Below are positions 25,017 through 34,490 of a stretch of DNA of 64,000 nt, one piece after another. The notes beneath the pieces were generated by a model. That model was not told the origin of the DNA, did no database searches, and saw nothing but the letters and a program-made list of their open reading frames with translations. The stretch is from Alphaproteobacteria bacterium. Its GTDB lineage: Bacteria > Pseudomonadota > Alphaproteobacteria > Caulobacterales > Hyphomonadaceae. Each line of letters begins with the position of its first letter. The stretch's first letter is position 1. The position numbers and the translations under genes were made by a program. Location: contig JAHJSB010000063.1 of assembly GCA_018830285.1 (NCBI GenBank), positions 186,001-250,000 on the forward strand. Reading direction: 5' to 3'.

Positions 25017-25913
25017 CTATCGGGCATCGGCGCCGGTGCGGACTTGACCTCTATCAACCCGGTCGGGACGGGCCACTTTCCACGCCGTCACCGTGCCGGG
25101 CTGCCAGTTCGGCACAATCACGGTATCGCCGAATATCTTGAGGTCGTTCTGCAGGATTGGCGTCGCATCGCCTGTCGTGTCGAGCAGCGTCGTGACGGTG
25201 CCGTCCTCGGCGACATAGTGGACCTGCCCGGTCCATGACGACACAAGGTAGCCGCCGCCCGGCACGAGGCCGATGCCGTCCGCATCGATCATGCCGGATG
25301 CTATCTCGGTGATCATTCCGTCGGCGGTTACAGCGTAAAGCGAGCCTGTGTCCATGGTCGAAACCAGCAGCCGGTCGCCATCCCCCAGCACACCATTGAT
25401 GCCGCCGAAACGCGCGTCCTCCAGCCAGAGCGTGGCCGCGCCATCCGTGATGCGGTGAATGCGGCCCGTGCCGGAATCGGAGACGTAGACAGCGCCATTC
25501 CACGCCGTGACGCCATTCAGGAAGACGGCGCCGTCGACCGGGATTTTCTTGCCGATCCCGCCCTTGTCCACATCGAACACCATGACGACGTCAATGTCAG
25601 AGGCGTAGAGCTTGCCGTCCTGGATCGCGAGCCCCTTCGGCCCGTTGACCTTGGCGGCCCAATACTTCTCGATCAACTGGCCGTCAGGCGAGATCTTCGA
25701 GATGAAGCCGTCGCCATTTTTTGCGTCACCGTCATCGATCCCGACATTCGAGACGAGAAAATTACCGTCAGGCGCGCGGACCAGGCTCTCGGGCGCCGCA
25801 AATCCATCCGCGATCCATAGCTGTTCAATTGTCGGTACGGCGGCGACCTGAACTGGCGCTGAGGCGCAGGCGGCCATCATGGCAAAAGCTGGAAAAGCGA
25901 AATAGCGCAGCAT
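25017..25913 (-). CDS. SMP-30/gluconolactonase-like beta-propeller lipoprotein
   Basis: 298 residues. It begins MLRYFAFPAFAMMAAC, a lipoprotein signal. The rest is repeated blades such as ESLVRAPDGNFLVSNVG, GPKGLAIQDGKLYASDID, NGVTAWNGAVYVSDSGTG and NGVLGDGDRLLVSTMDTG, with the Asn/Asp residues that bind a divalent metal in SMP-30 lactonases. It is probably a periplasmic propeller with hydrolase or binding function. The enzymatic substrate is unknown. It is a single gene, downstream of a PP2C-like gene on the same strand. Confidence 0.78.
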   Translation of the reverse strand: MLRYFAFPAFAMMAACASAPVQVAAVPTIEQLWIADGFAAPESLVRAPDGNFLVSNVGIDDGDAKNGDGFISKISPDGQLIEKYWAAKVNGPKGLAIQDGKLYASDIDVVMVFDVDKGGIGKKIPVDGAVFLNGVTAWNGAVYVSDSGTGRIHRITDGAATLWLEDARFGGINGVLGDGDRLLVSTMDTGSLYAVTADGMITEIASGMIDADGIGLVPGGGYLVSSWTGQVHYVAEDGTVTTLLDTTGDATPILQNDLKIFGDTVIVPNWQPGTVTAWKVARPDRVDRGQVRTGADAR

Positions 25914-26003
25914 TGGTCATACCTCCCTGACTGGACTGCCCGCCATCTTGCGGGCGGTCCGGTACACTATGCCGATCTTTGTGCGCAGGGCCAGACTCGC
26001 CGC

Positions 26004-26843
26004 CTAGCCCGTGGCGTCGATGCGCAGGAGTACGCCGCAGGCATCGTCGCGGGCCTTGATCCGGTTCATGTCGCGTCCGGGCGCATCTTCGAACGCGCGC
26101 AGGACCGCCACCGCACCGCTGAGTCCTGTGCCGGCGACAAGATCCATGAATCGTTCCGGCGTGTGCGTGCCATAGGGCGCAATCAGCCGGTACAGACCGT
26201 CGCTCATCAGGCAGATCGTATCGCCCGGCGCCACGACGACCGCCTGAGTCTCCAGGTTCGCCGCCGCATGCGGATCGAGCCCGAAGCAGGTGCGGTTGGC
26301 GTTCGATCGCCGCCGGTCGGTCTGCAGCTGCGCGAGGCGTTCTTCCGGCGGCACGGCCAGCAGGCGGCGCGCCGTCACCGTCTCATCCTCCGCCTTGCCC
26401 GGTGAACCGATCACGGTAACGCGGGCGGCGCGCCGCAATAGCGCCATGCAGTCGCCAAGCCAGACGAACACGGCCCGGTCATTCACAACCTGCATCCACA
26501 TGCCAGACGCGATGGGCCGGGCTTCGCCGGGCAGGTCGTCAAGCGGGATGCGCGTGGATGCCTCTGCACGGGCGCGAACATCCGTCAGGACTTTCGCGAA
26601 ATAAGCTTCGGGCATTTCGCCAAGCGCCGGGGGCGCCATCAGGCGCGCACTGAGTGCTGCGGCAATCCATGCGGCGCCGCTCTCGGCGTCCGGGAAGAGC
26701 CTGAGATGCGTGACATCGGTTGCCCCGTCCAGCGCCCAGGCGGTGCCGGCGGCCTCGTCAAAGCCGAACCGGTCGTCGCCCGTCCTGCCCGGCGTGCCGG
26801 GATCGTTCACGGTTTCCAGAACCACAATTTGCACACCCGGCAT
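26004..26843 (-). CDS. PP2C-type protein phosphatase domain protein
   Basis: 279 residues. Scattered PP2C metal motifs are visible: DDRFGFDEAAGTAWALDGAT at the N-terminus, FVWLGDCMALL, ICLMSDGLYRLI and a late KARDDACGVLL. Together they match the D-G, GD, SDG and DD positions of Mn/Mg-dependent Ser/Thr phosphatases, although the loops differ from bacterial PrpC or SpoIIE. An ATG at 26841-26843 or a TTG just before it could be the start; neither has a strong ribosome site. No kinase partner is nearby. Confidence 0.75.
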   Translation of the reverse strand: MPGVQIVVLETVNDPGTPGRTGDDRFGFDEAAGTAWALDGATDVTHLRLFPDAESGAAWIAAALSARLMAPPALGEMPEAYFAKVLTDVRARAEASTRIPLDDLPGEARPIASGMWMQVVNDRAVFVWLGDCMALLRRAARVTVIGSPGKAEDETVTARRLLAVPPEERLAQLQTDRRRSNANRTCFGLDPHAAANLETQAVVVAPGDTICLMSDGLYRLIAPYGTHTPERFMDLVAGTGLSGAVAVLRAFEDAPGRDMNRIKARDDACGVLLRIDATG

Positions 26844-27099
26844 CAAACGTGCCCGCGCCGGTCGGTGCCGAGGCTAATCCGCGAGACAACACGCCCCGCA
26901 CGTCCGGGTTTCGTATAAATCATGGGGCCGCCTTCCCTGCTGTTTGGTGCAGCAAAGATGGACTGACGGCGCAGCCGCGACAACCGGCAGGGCCCGGCGC
27001 ACGGCCCAATTCGCGTTTCAAATCGGTAATGGCTGCCGGAATGGCTTCCCTGACGCCGTTGATACTGGTTAAACCCCGTGTAAAAGCGCCGCATTACCC

Positions 27100-27127
27100 C
27101 TTGAGCGGGGGGATCGGCTCACCATAT
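27100..27127 (+). promoter_or_regulatory. Candidate heat-shock (sigma-32) promoter of dnaK, within the 420-bp gap
   Basis: CTTGAG (27100-27105), a 16-bp spacer and CCATAT (27122-27127) resemble the alphaproteobacterial RpoH consensus CTTGAA-N-CCCATNT. It gives a leader of about 130 bases before dnaK. The rest of the gap 26844-27265 holds no convincing gene. A second CTTGAG at 27183 lacks a good -10 box. Confidence 0.5.
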
Positions 27128-27265
27128 CGCACCTGAACAGGCGAACGGCTTTAAATTCCGTCCCCGCCGTCTCATATGAACCCTTGAGAGCCACTGGCTT
27201 CCGGGGCTGCTGAGCAGACCGAACCCAAACACGGCCCGTGGCGGCTAACAGAAGAGAGACATGCA

Positions 27266-29173
27266 ATGAGCAAGATTATCGGTATCGACCTTGGGACCAC
27301 GAACTCCTGCGTCGCCGTCATGGAAGGCGGCACGGCAAAAGTCATTGAAAATGCAGAGGGACAGCGCACCACGCCGTCCGTCGTCGCGTTTACCGAAAGC
27401 GGTGAACGCCTGATTGGCCAGCCGGCCAAGCGCCAGGCCGTCACCAACCCCGATTTCACCTATTACGCCATCAAACGCCTGATCGGTCGCACCTATGCCG
27501 ACCCGACCGCCCAGAAAGACAAGGCCATGTCGCCCTTCGGCATCGTCGAAGGCAAGGCAGGCGATGCCTGGGTCAAGGGCCGCGATCAGGACTATTCCCC
27601 ACAGGAAATTTCCGCCTTCATTCTCACCAAGATGAAGGAAACGGCTGAAGACTATCTCGGCACACCAGTGACGCAGGCTGTCATCACGGTGCCAGCCTAT
27701 TTCAACGACGCCCAGCGTCAGGCCACGAAAGATGCCGGCAAGATTGCCGGCCTGGAAGTGCTGCGCATCATCAACGAACCGACTGCGGCGGCCCTCGCCT
27801 ACGGCCTCGACAAGGGCGAGAACAAGACAATCGCGGTCTATGACCTCGGTGGTGGTACATTCGACGTCTCGCTGCTCGAAATCGGCGACGGCGTGTTCGA
27901 AGTTCTCTCGACCAATGGCGACACCTTCCTCGGTGGTGAAGACTTCGACCTTCGCATCGTCGATTTCCTCGCAGCCGAGTTCAAGAAAGACCAGGGCATC
28001 GACCTCAAGACTGACAAGCTCGCCTTGCAGCGCCTGAAGGAAGAAGCCGAGAAGGCCAAGAAGGAACTTTCGTCGGCCAACCAGTACGAAGTGAACCTGC
28101 CCTTCATCACGGCAGACGCCACCGGCCCGAAACACCTCAATATCAAGCTGACCCGCGCGAAGCTCGAAAGCCTTGTCGAAGACCTCGTCAAGCGCACCAT
28201 CGAGCCGTGCAAGAAAGCCCTGAAAGACGCTGGCAAGACGGCAGCCGACATTGACGAAGTCGTTCTCGTCGGCGGCATGACCCGCATGCCCGCCGTGCAG
28301 GAAGCGGTTAAGAAATTCTTCAACCGCGAACCGCACAAGGGCGTGAACCCGGATGAAGTCGTGGCGCTCGGCGCCGCAATCCAGGGCGGCGTGCTGCAAG
28401 GCGACGTCAAGGACGTAGTCCTGCTCGACGTGACCCCGCTTTCGCTCGGTATCGAAACGCTGGGCGGCGTGTTCACGCGGCTCATCGACCGCAACACGAC
28501 GATCCCGACCAAGAAAAGCCAGGTCTTCTCGACGGCTGACGACAACCAGGGTGCCGTGACGATCAAGGTCGCACAGGGCGAGCGCGAAATGGCCGCGGAT
28601 AACAAGCAGCTCGGCCAGTTCAATCTCGAAGGCATCCCGCCAGCCCCGCGCGGCCTGCCGCAGATCGAGGTCACGTTTGACATCGACGCCAACGGCATCG
28701 TGTCAGTCTCGGCCAAGGACAAGGCCACCGGCAAGGAACAGCAGATCACCATCCAAGCGGATGGCGGCCTGACGGACGAGGACATCAAGAAAATGATGGC
28801 CGACGCCGAAGCCAATGCCGGTGCGGACAAGGCTCGCCGGGAACTCGTCGAAGCCAAGAACAATTCCGAAGCGCTGATCCACCAGACGGAAAAGCAGGTG
28901 GTCGAGCATGCCGACAAGGTCTCCGCGGAAGTGAAGACCGAAATCGAAAAGGCCATTGAAGAGCTCAAGGCCGCGCGCGAAACGGACAATGTCGGTGACA
29001 TCCAGGCCAAGCACCAGGCCCTGATGACGGCCGCCATGAAGCTTGGCGAAGCGATCTATGCCAACCAGCAGGAAGCCGAGGCCCATGCCGACGCGTCTGC
29101 TGATGCCTCAGCCGACAGCGATGATGTCGTCGATGCCGACTTCGAGGAAGTCGACGACGCCAAGAGCGCCTGA
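27266..29173 (+). CDS. dnaK: Chaperone DnaK (Hsp70)
   Basis: 635 residues. It starts [20 protein letters not shown] and has the ATPase motifs [38 protein letters not shown] and [13 protein letters not shown], a normal substrate-binding domain, and the C-terminal acidic tail [19 protein letters not shown]. The ribosome site GAAGAGAG precedes the ATG. dnaJ does not follow; instead a strong terminator ends the unit. grpE and hrcA are upstream on the same strand, so the chaperone genes are near each other but separately expressed. Confidence 0.98.
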   Translation: MSKIIGIDLGTTNSCVAVMEGGTAKVIENAEGQRTTPSVVAFTESGERLIGQPAKRQAVTNPDFTYYAIKRLIGRTYADPTAQKDKAMSPFGIVEGKAGDAWVKGRDQDYSPQEISAFILTKMKETAEDYLGTPVTQAVITVPAYFNDAQRQATKDAGKIAGLEVLRIINEPTAAALAYGLDKGENKTIAVYDLGGGTFDVSLLEIGDGVFEVLSTNGDTFLGGEDFDLRIVDFLAAEFKKDQGIDLKTDKLALQRLKEEAEKAKKELSSANQYEVNLPFITADATGPKHLNIKLTRAKLESLVEDLVKRTIEPCKKALKDAGKTAADIDEVVLVGGMTRMPAVQEAVKKFFNREPHKGVNPDEVVALGAAIQGGVLQGDVKDVVLLDVTPLSLGIETLGGVFTRLIDRNTTIPTKKSQVFSTADDNQGAVTIKVAQGEREMAADNKQLGQFNLEGIPPAPRGLPQIEVTFDIDANGIVSVSAKDKATGKEQQITIQADGGLTDEDIKKMMADAEANAGADKARRELVEAKNNSEALIHQTEKQVVEHADKVSAEVKTEIEKAIEELKAARETDNVGDIQAKHQALMTAAMKLGEAIYANQQEAEAHADASADASADSDDVVDADFEEVDDAKSA

Positions 29174-29196
29174 GCTTCAGATTCCTCCCGGAATCA

Positions 29197-29229
29197 GAAA
29201 ACCCGCCGGATCGCTCCGGCGGGTTTTTC
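29197..29229 (+). terminator. Intrinsic terminator after dnaK
   Basis: AAAACCCGCCGGA, a four-base TCGC loop, TCCGGCGGGTTTTT. The stem is flanked by A and T runs, so it also works for a convergent transcript. Confidence 0.93.
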
Positions 29230-29267
29230 TTTGTGCTGTGCGGGTGCCCCCCGTTGTCGCTCAGCGA

Positions 29268-29564
29268 CTAGACCAGAAATCGCACGCCGACCATTGCGCC
29301 CTTCTGCCAGACCTTCCGGCAGGAATGGCGCTGGGACTCGCCGTTGTTCGGATTGAGGACCAGGAGACCGAAGAATTCGGGTGGGGTCCAGATATCCCTG
29401 AGCAGGCGAAGCGTGCCCGTCAGCGACATGTCGCGAATGGTGACGTCTATTGTGCTCGCCTGGTTCTTGAGCTCAATCCGACCCGATTTCAGGGTGCGGC
29501 GGCGCGCCTGATCGCGCGCCGCTAGAGGCCCATCAGGCGCGGGAATGTCTATTGGGTCTTCCAT
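29268..29564 (-). CDS. Single PilZ-domain protein
   Basis: 98 residues. RDQARRRTLKSGRIEL provides the arginine-rich c-di-GMP-binding start, and IRDMSLTG the D/N-x-S-x-x-G motif; the remainder is beta strands ending KVWQKGAMVGVRFL. It is a stand-alone c-di-GMP receptor. It may respond to enzymes such as the GGDEF/EAL protein encoded at 39.5-41.9 kb. The target is unknown. Confidence 0.82.
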   Translation of the reverse strand: MEDPIDIPAPDGPLAARDQARRRTLKSGRIELKNQASTIDVTIRDMSLTGTLRLLRDIWTPPEFFGLLVLNPNNGESQRHSCRKVWQKGAMVGVRFLV

Positions 29565-29631
29565 TTAATAAATACGTGCAGGCACATACTCGGTTCCGCC
29601 CGAAATGCTGTCGCTGCCGCGCGGCCTGCGC

Positions 29632-30033
29632 CTAGCCGGCCTGAACGGCCGCTATCCACTGCTGTATCAGGCCCGGCAGGAGCGGTCGGGCATGCTCAAG
29701 ATCATCGGCATTGCGAATGGAGACGATGGCGCGAATGTCCGACGTCCATTCCAGCAGGCCGGTCGTATCCTCCAGGATCGGCGGCGCGCCTTGCGATTCC
29801 TTGCGCCGCGGTCCGCAATGGAAGATCAGCCTGATGCTCTTCTTGTCCGAAAAGTCGAACGTAAGCACATGCTCGCCGCCGACCGTATAGCTCGGTGCGT
29901 TCCATTTAAGCGATTCGGGCATGTCGGGTGCCGTCGCGAGGATACTGTCGCGCAGGGCCTGCGCCTCCGCCTTCCGGGGATGGTCAAGAACGTCCATGAA
30001 CCCGTCGGGCGTCTGCGCAGGTGCCTTTGCCAT
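29632..30033 (-). CDS. DUF1801 domain protein
   Basis: 133 residues. The motif LRDSILATAPDMPESLKWNA PSYTVGG fits the DUF1801 (YdhG/YjhX-like) fold, and later DFSDKKSIRLIFHCG and LPGLIQQWIAA complete it. Function is unknown. The ATG touches the stop of the upstream quinone reductase directly, so the two form an operon. An upstream reading frame through 29.6-30.1 kb on the other strand is a GC-driven shadow. Confidence 0.8.
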   Translation of the reverse strand: MAKAPAQTPDGFMDVLDHPRKAEAQALRDSILATAPDMPESLKWNAPSYTVGGEHVLTFDFSDKKSIRLIFHCGPRRKESQGAPPILEDTTGLLEWTSDIRAIVSIRNADDLEHARPLLPGLIQQWIAAVQAG

Positions 30034-31026
30034 TTACATGGTCACCACGACCTTGCCCATCGCCTTGCGGTCCATCAGCTCGCGGATCGCGTCTGCAGCC
30101 CTTTCGATCGGGTAGGAACTTGAAACGTGCGGGCGGATCTTGCCGTCGGCATAGAGTTTGAACATGTCGGCACAATTGGCGGCATGGCCCTTCGGGTTGC
30201 GCGCCACGGCTGCGCCCCAGAACACGCCGCGAATATCGCAGCTTTTCAGCAGGGTCAGGTTCAGCGGGATTTTCGGGATACCGGCCGGGAAGCCGATCAC
30301 GAGATAGCGCCCTTCCCAGTTCATCGCCCGTACGCTCGGCTCGGCATAGTCGCCGCCGACCGCGTCATAGATGATGTCGACCCCGCCGCCACCGGCTTCC
30401 TTGATGTCTTCGGAGAGCTGCTTCTGCTGGGCCCGGTCAAGGCTGCCAGTCGGATAGATGAGGCCCTTGTCGGCTCCCTTGGACAGGCAGAAATCCACCT
30501 TTTCCTGTGTCGAGCAGGCGGCGATGACCGTCAGGCCCATCGCCTTGCCGAGTTCCACGGCGGCAATGCCGACGCCGCCCGCCGCACCAAGCACGAGCAG
30601 GGTCTCGCCCGGCTTCGGGTCGGCCCGGTCCTTAAGGGCATAATAGCTCGTGCCATAGGTCAGGATGAAGGCGGACGCCTCATCAAAGGGCATGTTGTCC
30701 GGAATCTTCATCACGCCATGGGCGGCTGCCACGGCATATTCGGCCATGCCGCCACTGCCCGTCGAACCCAGAACACGGTCGCCCGGTTTCACATGGGTGA
30801 CGCCTTCGCCGACGGCCTTCACGATACCCGCGACTTCCCCGCCAGGGCTGAACGGGCGCGGCGGCTTGAACTGGTAGAGGTCCTGAATCATCAGCACGTC
30901 GGGAAAGTTCACCCCACACGCCTTGACCTCGATCAGGACCTGGTTCTTTCCGGCTTCCGGCATGGCGACATCCTCGACCACGAGCGTCTCCGGCCCACCC
31001 ACTTCTTTTGACAGCACAGCTTTCAT
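30034..31026 (-). CDS. NADPH:quinone oxidoreductase family (zinc-free MDR)
   Basis: 330 residues starting MKAVLSKEVGGPETLVVEDV. GroES-like N-terminal domain (KACGVNFPDVLMIQDLYQ, LPFSPGGEVAG-type stretch) and a Rossmann domain with LLVLGAAGGVGIAAVELGKA. It lacks the zinc-binding cysteines of alcohol dehydrogenases. Likely reduces quinones or alpha,beta-unsaturated carbonyls with NADPH. The frame continues upstream but the ATG at 31024-31026 is the family start. It is divergent from the asparaginase-type gene and runs into the DUF1801 gene with no gap. Confidence 0.88.
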   Translation of the reverse strand: MKAVLSKEVGGPETLVVEDVAMPEAGKNQVLIEVKACGVNFPDVLMIQDLYQFKPPRPFSPGGEVAGIVKAVGEGVTHVKPGDRVLGSTGSGGMAEYAVAAAHGVMKIPDNMPFDEASAFILTYGTSYYALKDRADPKPGETLLVLGAAGGVGIAAVELGKAMGLTVIAACSTQEKVDFCLSKGADKGLIYPTGSLDRAQQKQLSEDIKEAGGGGVDIIYDAVGGDYAEPSVRAMNWEGRYLVIGFPAGIPKIPLNLTLLKSCDIRGVFWGAAVARNPKGHAANCADMFKLYADGKIRPHVSSSYPIERAADAIRELMDRKAMGKVVVTM

Positions 31027-31117
31027 GTTCCGGCGTTCCTTACCTTGTTGTTTCTTCTGCCAGACGGTAGCGGTGTGGCAGGCATAATCCAAGTGTGACG
31101 TAAGGGAGACGGGCAGA

Positions 31118-31990
31118 ATGGCGAGCAAATGGGCCCTTGTCCTGCACGGCGGTGCCGGACCCATCTTCGGCCAGGACTATTCGGCGCAGGAAAAACACAT
31201 CGCCAGCCTCCTCAAAGCGGGCGGCCAGCGCCTCGCCGACGGCGAAACGGCACTCGACGTGGTCGAATCCCTGGTCGCGGCGATGGAGGCGTCCGGTCTC
31301 TACCTTGCCGGCAAGGGCGCCGCCCCGAACACTGCAGGCGAATACGAGCTCGACGCCGCCATCATGGACGGGCGCACTCGCAATGCCGGCGCCGTCGGGG
31401 CGCTGCAGGGCGTGCTGAGCCCGATTGCGGCGGCTCGCTTGGTAATGGAACGCACCCCCAATGTCCTGATCGTCGCTGCAGGCGCGCGCCGTCTCGCCGA
31501 TGCGGCAGGCCTTTCCACGGTGGAGGATCCGGACGCCTATTACGTTCCCGTCGACGAGCGCACCCGTCAGGTCGGCGCGCCGGACGTCGGCACGGTCGGC
31601 GCTGTCGCCCTCGACCGCTATGGCGACATGTCCGCCGCAACCTCGACCGCCGGCATCATGAACAAGACGCCCGGCCGTGTCGGTGACACGCCGGTGATCG
31701 GCGCCGGCACCTGGGCCGATGAGCGCTGCGCCATTTCCTGCACCGGGCTCGGCGAATATTTCATCCGCGCCAATGCCGCCGCCGACGTCTCGGCTCGCAT
31801 CCGCTATGGCGGCGCCGATCTCGAACCCGCCGTGCAGGGCGCGCTGGACGACGTCAAACGCCTCGGCGGCGAAGGCGGCATGATCGCCGTCTCGGCCAAT
31901 GGCGACATGACCGCTCTGTTCAATTCCGGCGGCATGAAGCGCGGGATGACCAATTCCGAAGGCCGGTTCGAGGTGGCGACCTTCCTGTGA
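31118..31990 (+). CDS. Isoaspartyl peptidase / plant-type L-asparaginase (Ntn hydrolase)
   Basis: 290 residues. [12 protein letters not shown] opens the protein. The autocleavage site is in [20 protein letters not shown], with the nucleophile Thr at about residue 159, followed by [27 protein letters not shown]. It hydrolyses isoaspartyl dipeptides and asparagine after self-processing into alpha and beta chains. No signal peptide is present. The stop overlaps the GTG start of the small membrane protein after it. Confidence 0.93.
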   Translation: MASKWALVLHGGAGPIFGQDYSAQEKHIASLLKAGGQRLADGETALDVVESLVAAMEASGLYLAGKGAAPNTAGEYELDAAIMDGRTRNAGAVGALQGVLSPIAAARLVMERTPNVLIVAAGARRLADAAGLSTVEDPDAYYVPVDERTRQVGAPDVGTVGAVALDRYGDMSAATSTAGIMNKTPGRVGDTPVIGAGTWADERCAISCTGLGEYFIRANAAADVSARIRYGGADLEPAVQGALDDVKRLGGEGGMIAVSANGDMTALFNSGGMKRGMTNSEGRFEVATFL

Positions 31991-32307
31991 CACCATTTTT
32001 CTGGATATTGCTGGGCCTCGGCCTGTTCGCCCTGGTTCTGGCCCTGCAGATGCGGATGATCGTCTCGGTCGCCCTGCGCCGTGCGCTCGCGGCGAAGTTT
32101 GGCGGCCTGCCAACCGACACGGCCTGGCGGGTGGCCGTGGTTGAAGCCGCCGCGCCCTTTCCAGCCAGCGAGGCCGCCCTGCACCTCGCCCACACCTATC
32201 CTGCCCCCCTCTCTCACCTGCGCCTCGCCCGGCGCACCTGCCTCATTGCGCCGCTCTTCATCCTGGTTGTCCTTGCAGCCGGGCGGCTCGTTCTTGGAGT
32301 CATCTGA
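31987..32307 (+). CDS. Two-helix membrane protein of unknown function
   Basis: 106 residues with hydrophobic segments at each end ([19 protein letters not shown] and [20 protein letters not shown]) and a basic, alanine-rich middle. The start is a GTG whose last bases form the stop of the asparaginase gene (GTGA), a typical coupling overlap. It ends 1 base before the SpoU methyltransferase start. No family is recognised. Confidence 0.68.
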   Translation: MTPFFWILLGLGLFALVLALQMRMIVSVALRRALAAKFGGLPTDTAWRVAVVEAAAPFPASEAALHLAHTYPAPLSHLRLARRTCLIAPLFILVVLAAGRLVLGVI

Positions 32308-32308
32308 C

Positions 32309-32821
32309 ATGCGTGGTTATTTCTCGATCGGCTCGGAACGCATCTCCAAGCCCATGAATCTCGGTGCCCTGATGCGCACCGCCAACGCCTTTGGCGCAAG
32401 CTATGTCTTCTCGATCGAAGCCGGGCATCGGCTGCGCGACGCGTACCAGGCCGACACGTCGAAATCTGCCGGGCAGATCCCCTACTACCAGTGGGACTCG
32501 ATCGACGAGATGCAGATGCCGCGTGGCTGCCAGCTGGTCGGGATCGAGCTGACCGACGACGCGGTGATGCTGCCGACGTTCCGCCACCCGCCACAGGCCG
32601 CCTACATTCTCGGGCCTGAAAAGGGTAACCTGTCAGACGAAACCCTTGCCCGCTGCGCCCATGTCGTGAAAATCCCGACCAAGTTCTGCATCAATGTCAG
32701 CCTGGCCGGGGCGCTGGTCATGTATGACCGCCACCTCTCGATGGGCGGCTACGCCCCCCGCCCGATCATGCCCGGCGGCCTTGGCGGCGATGGAAAGCCT
32801 GCTGATCACGGACGCGACTGA
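32309..32821 (+). CDS. SpoU/TrmH-family RNA 2'-O-methyltransferase
   Basis: 170 residues. The SPOUT knot is visible: KPMNLGALMRTANAFGASYV near the start, then QAAYILGPEKGNLSDETLAR and KIPTKFCINVSLAGALVMYD, the three SpoU motifs with the N-x-G-x-x-R and the SLN-like loop. It methylates ribose in tRNA or rRNA. It is a minimal form without an extra RNA-binding domain. The ATG follows the preceding stop by one base; the longer open frame starting at 32081 is not used. Confidence 0.9.
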   Translation: MRGYFSIGSERISKPMNLGALMRTANAFGASYVFSIEAGHRLRDAYQADTSKSAGQIPYYQWDSIDEMQMPRGCQLVGIELTDDAVMLPTFRHPPQAAYILGPEKGNLSDETLARCAHVVKIPTKFCINVSLAGALVMYDRHLSMGGYAPRPIMPGGLGGDGKPADHGRD

Positions 32822-32892
32822 CCCTGAAAGCACGGGACAGGCCACCTCGCTTCTGCTAGAGCTCCCATACGAATTTTCGGGGGGATCATTCA

Positions 32893-33798
32893 ATGCCAAG
32901 TGCGATCGCATGGCCGGTAAAGGCGCGCGAACTCCACAGCCACCATTTCGATTCAACCATCTGGAACGATTTCAGGTTCCGCGATGACGACATCATTATA
33001 TCGACCTATGCCAAGGCCGGCACCAGCTGGACACAACAGATGATCGCCCAGATGATGTTCGGCGGCGATCCGGAACTGGCCGTCGCCGAAATGTCGCCCT
33101 GGCTCGACCTGCGCGTTCCGCCGAAACAGGTGAAGCTTCCGGAAGTCGAAGCCCAGACGCACCGCCGGTTCATTAAGACCCACCTGCCTGTCGACGCGCT
33201 CGTCTTCTCGCCGCAGGCCAAGTATATCTATATCGGGCGCGATGGCCGGGACGTGGTCTGGAGCCTCTACAATCATCACGCCAATGCCAATGACCTCTGG
33301 TATGACGCCCTGAACAATACGCCGGGCCGTGTCGGCCCGCCGATCGATCGGCCACCCGAAGACATCGGCCAGTACTGGCGCGACTGGATGGACAAGGACG
33401 GTTTCCCGTTCTGGTCATTCTGGGAGAACATCCGCAGTTGGTGGGCAATCCGCGACCTGCCAAATGTCATGATGGTCCACTTCACTGACCTGAAACGCGA
33501 CCTGCCCGGCGAGATGCGAAAGATTGCCGCCTTTCTCGATATCGAGATCGACGAGGCCCGCTGGGACACGATTGTCGAATATTGCTCCTTCGACTGGATG
33601 AAGGCCAACGCTACCAAGAGCGTTCCCCTTGGCGGCGCCTTCTGGGATGCCGGCGCCGAGGTCTTCATCAACAAGGGCATCAACGGACGCTGGAAAGACA
33701 CGCTGACAGCCGAGGACAGCGCCCGCTACGAAGCCTTGGCGAGATCGGAACTCGGCGACGCCTGCGCGCATTGGCTGCAGACCGGTCAGCGCGCCTAG
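32893..33798 (+). CDS. Sulfotransferase domain protein (cytosolic SULT-like)
   Basis: 301 residues. The PAPS 5'-phosphosulfate loop TYAKAGTSWTQQM is at about residue 37, FIKTHLPVD follows, YIYIGRDGRDVVWSLYNH carries the 3'-phosphate binding region, and the C-terminal FINKGINGRWKDTLT is the RKG-like loop. These are the hallmarks of sulfotransferases that move sulfate from PAPS to hydroxyl or amine groups. GGGG precedes the ATG. The acceptor is unknown. It overlaps the stop of convergent chrR by four bases. Confidence 0.9.
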   Translation: MPSAIAWPVKARELHSHHFDSTIWNDFRFRDDDIIISTYAKAGTSWTQQMIAQMMFGGDPELAVAEMSPWLDLRVPPKQVKLPEVEAQTHRRFIKTHLPVDALVFSPQAKYIYIGRDGRDVVWSLYNHHANANDLWYDALNNTPGRVGPPIDRPPEDIGQYWRDWMDKDGFPFWSFWENIRSWWAIRDLPNVMMVHFTDLKRDLPGEMRKIAAFLDIEIDEARWDTIVEYCSFDWMKANATKSVPLGGAFWDAGAEVFINKGINGRWKDTLTAEDSARYEALARSELGDACAHWLQTGQRA

Positions 33799-34460
33799 CG
33801 TCGCCCAAGCATGCGCTGGACTACGCCCATGGCGCCAGTCAGGCGAATGGCCCCGTCGCGAACAATGAGCGCAAAGCAGATTTCACCCGAATCACCGACC
33901 GGCTGATGCGTATCTTCAGGTCCTTTCACCGCCAGGTCGCCCGGCCCGAAACTGCCGGTTTCATCAGTGTACCCGCCCGCAAGGATCAGGGTGAACTCCT
34001 GTCCGCCATGCGTATGGCGCGGAATGGCGGCGTCGGGCTGGATGCGATAGAGTTCCACCTCCATCTGACTGCCGACATCCAGGGGAAAACGGCGAATGCC
34101 AGGCGCCGCCCGGGTCCACCTCGCGTGGCCTCCTGAGGTGGCGATGGCGTGCCGCAGCGACTCTGGCAACAGGTCCGTCTCGCCGCCCTCGGCGGCAAGT
34201 CCCGCGTCTTGCGCTGTCGCGGACGCCTCCAGCGCATCGATCTGCGCCATCGCGCTTTCCAATGCCCCCGCGCGCATCGCAACCGGTTCCGTCATTTCGA
34301 GAAAACTGCCCGACACGGCCTCGCTCTGAGCCACGGCGTCTTTAATCCCGGCACGTAGCGCGCCTTGGGTTTCGACTAGCAAAGCGAGGCCCGCATCGAG
34401 CGTACCGGCCGCATAGGCGCTGAAAAGTTCGCTGAACGGAAAATCATTCTGGCGGGTCAT
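33795..34460 (-). CDS. ChrR-like cupin anti-sigma factor lacking the zinc-binding residues of its anti-sigma domain
   Basis: 221 residues. The N-terminal anti-sigma domain shows AYAAGTLDAGLALLVETQGA, aligned with ChrR AYAAGTL...VVATHLSLCDEC; the His and the two Cys that bind zinc are replaced by Gln, Arg and another residue. An early His is also absent. The C-terminal cupin keeps IPRHTHGGQEFTLILAGGY and DTHQPVG, so its metal site (H-x-H-x3-E, H) looks intact. It is 30 bp downstream of the ECF sigma factor gene. It probably still binds the sigma factor, but in a zinc-independent way; this is inference. Confidence 0.8.
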   Translation of the reverse strand: MTRQNDFPFSELFSAYAAGTLDAGLALLVETQGALRAGIKDAVAQSEAVSGSFLEMTEPVAMRAGALESAMAQIDALEASATAQDAGLAAEGGETDLLPESLRHAIATSGGHARWTRAAPGIRRFPLDVGSQMEVELYRIQPDAAIPRHTHGGQEFTLILAGGYTDETGSFGPGDLAVKGPEDTHQPVGDSGEICFALIVRDGAIRLTGAMGVVQRMLGRR

Positions 34461-34490
34461 GCGGCAGCTCCAGGCGTCGGCGCGAAAATG

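Noticed and set aside
27245-29037. Long open frames antisense to dnaK
   Set aside because: These are well-known shadows of DnaK codon usage; no ribosome sites or domains.
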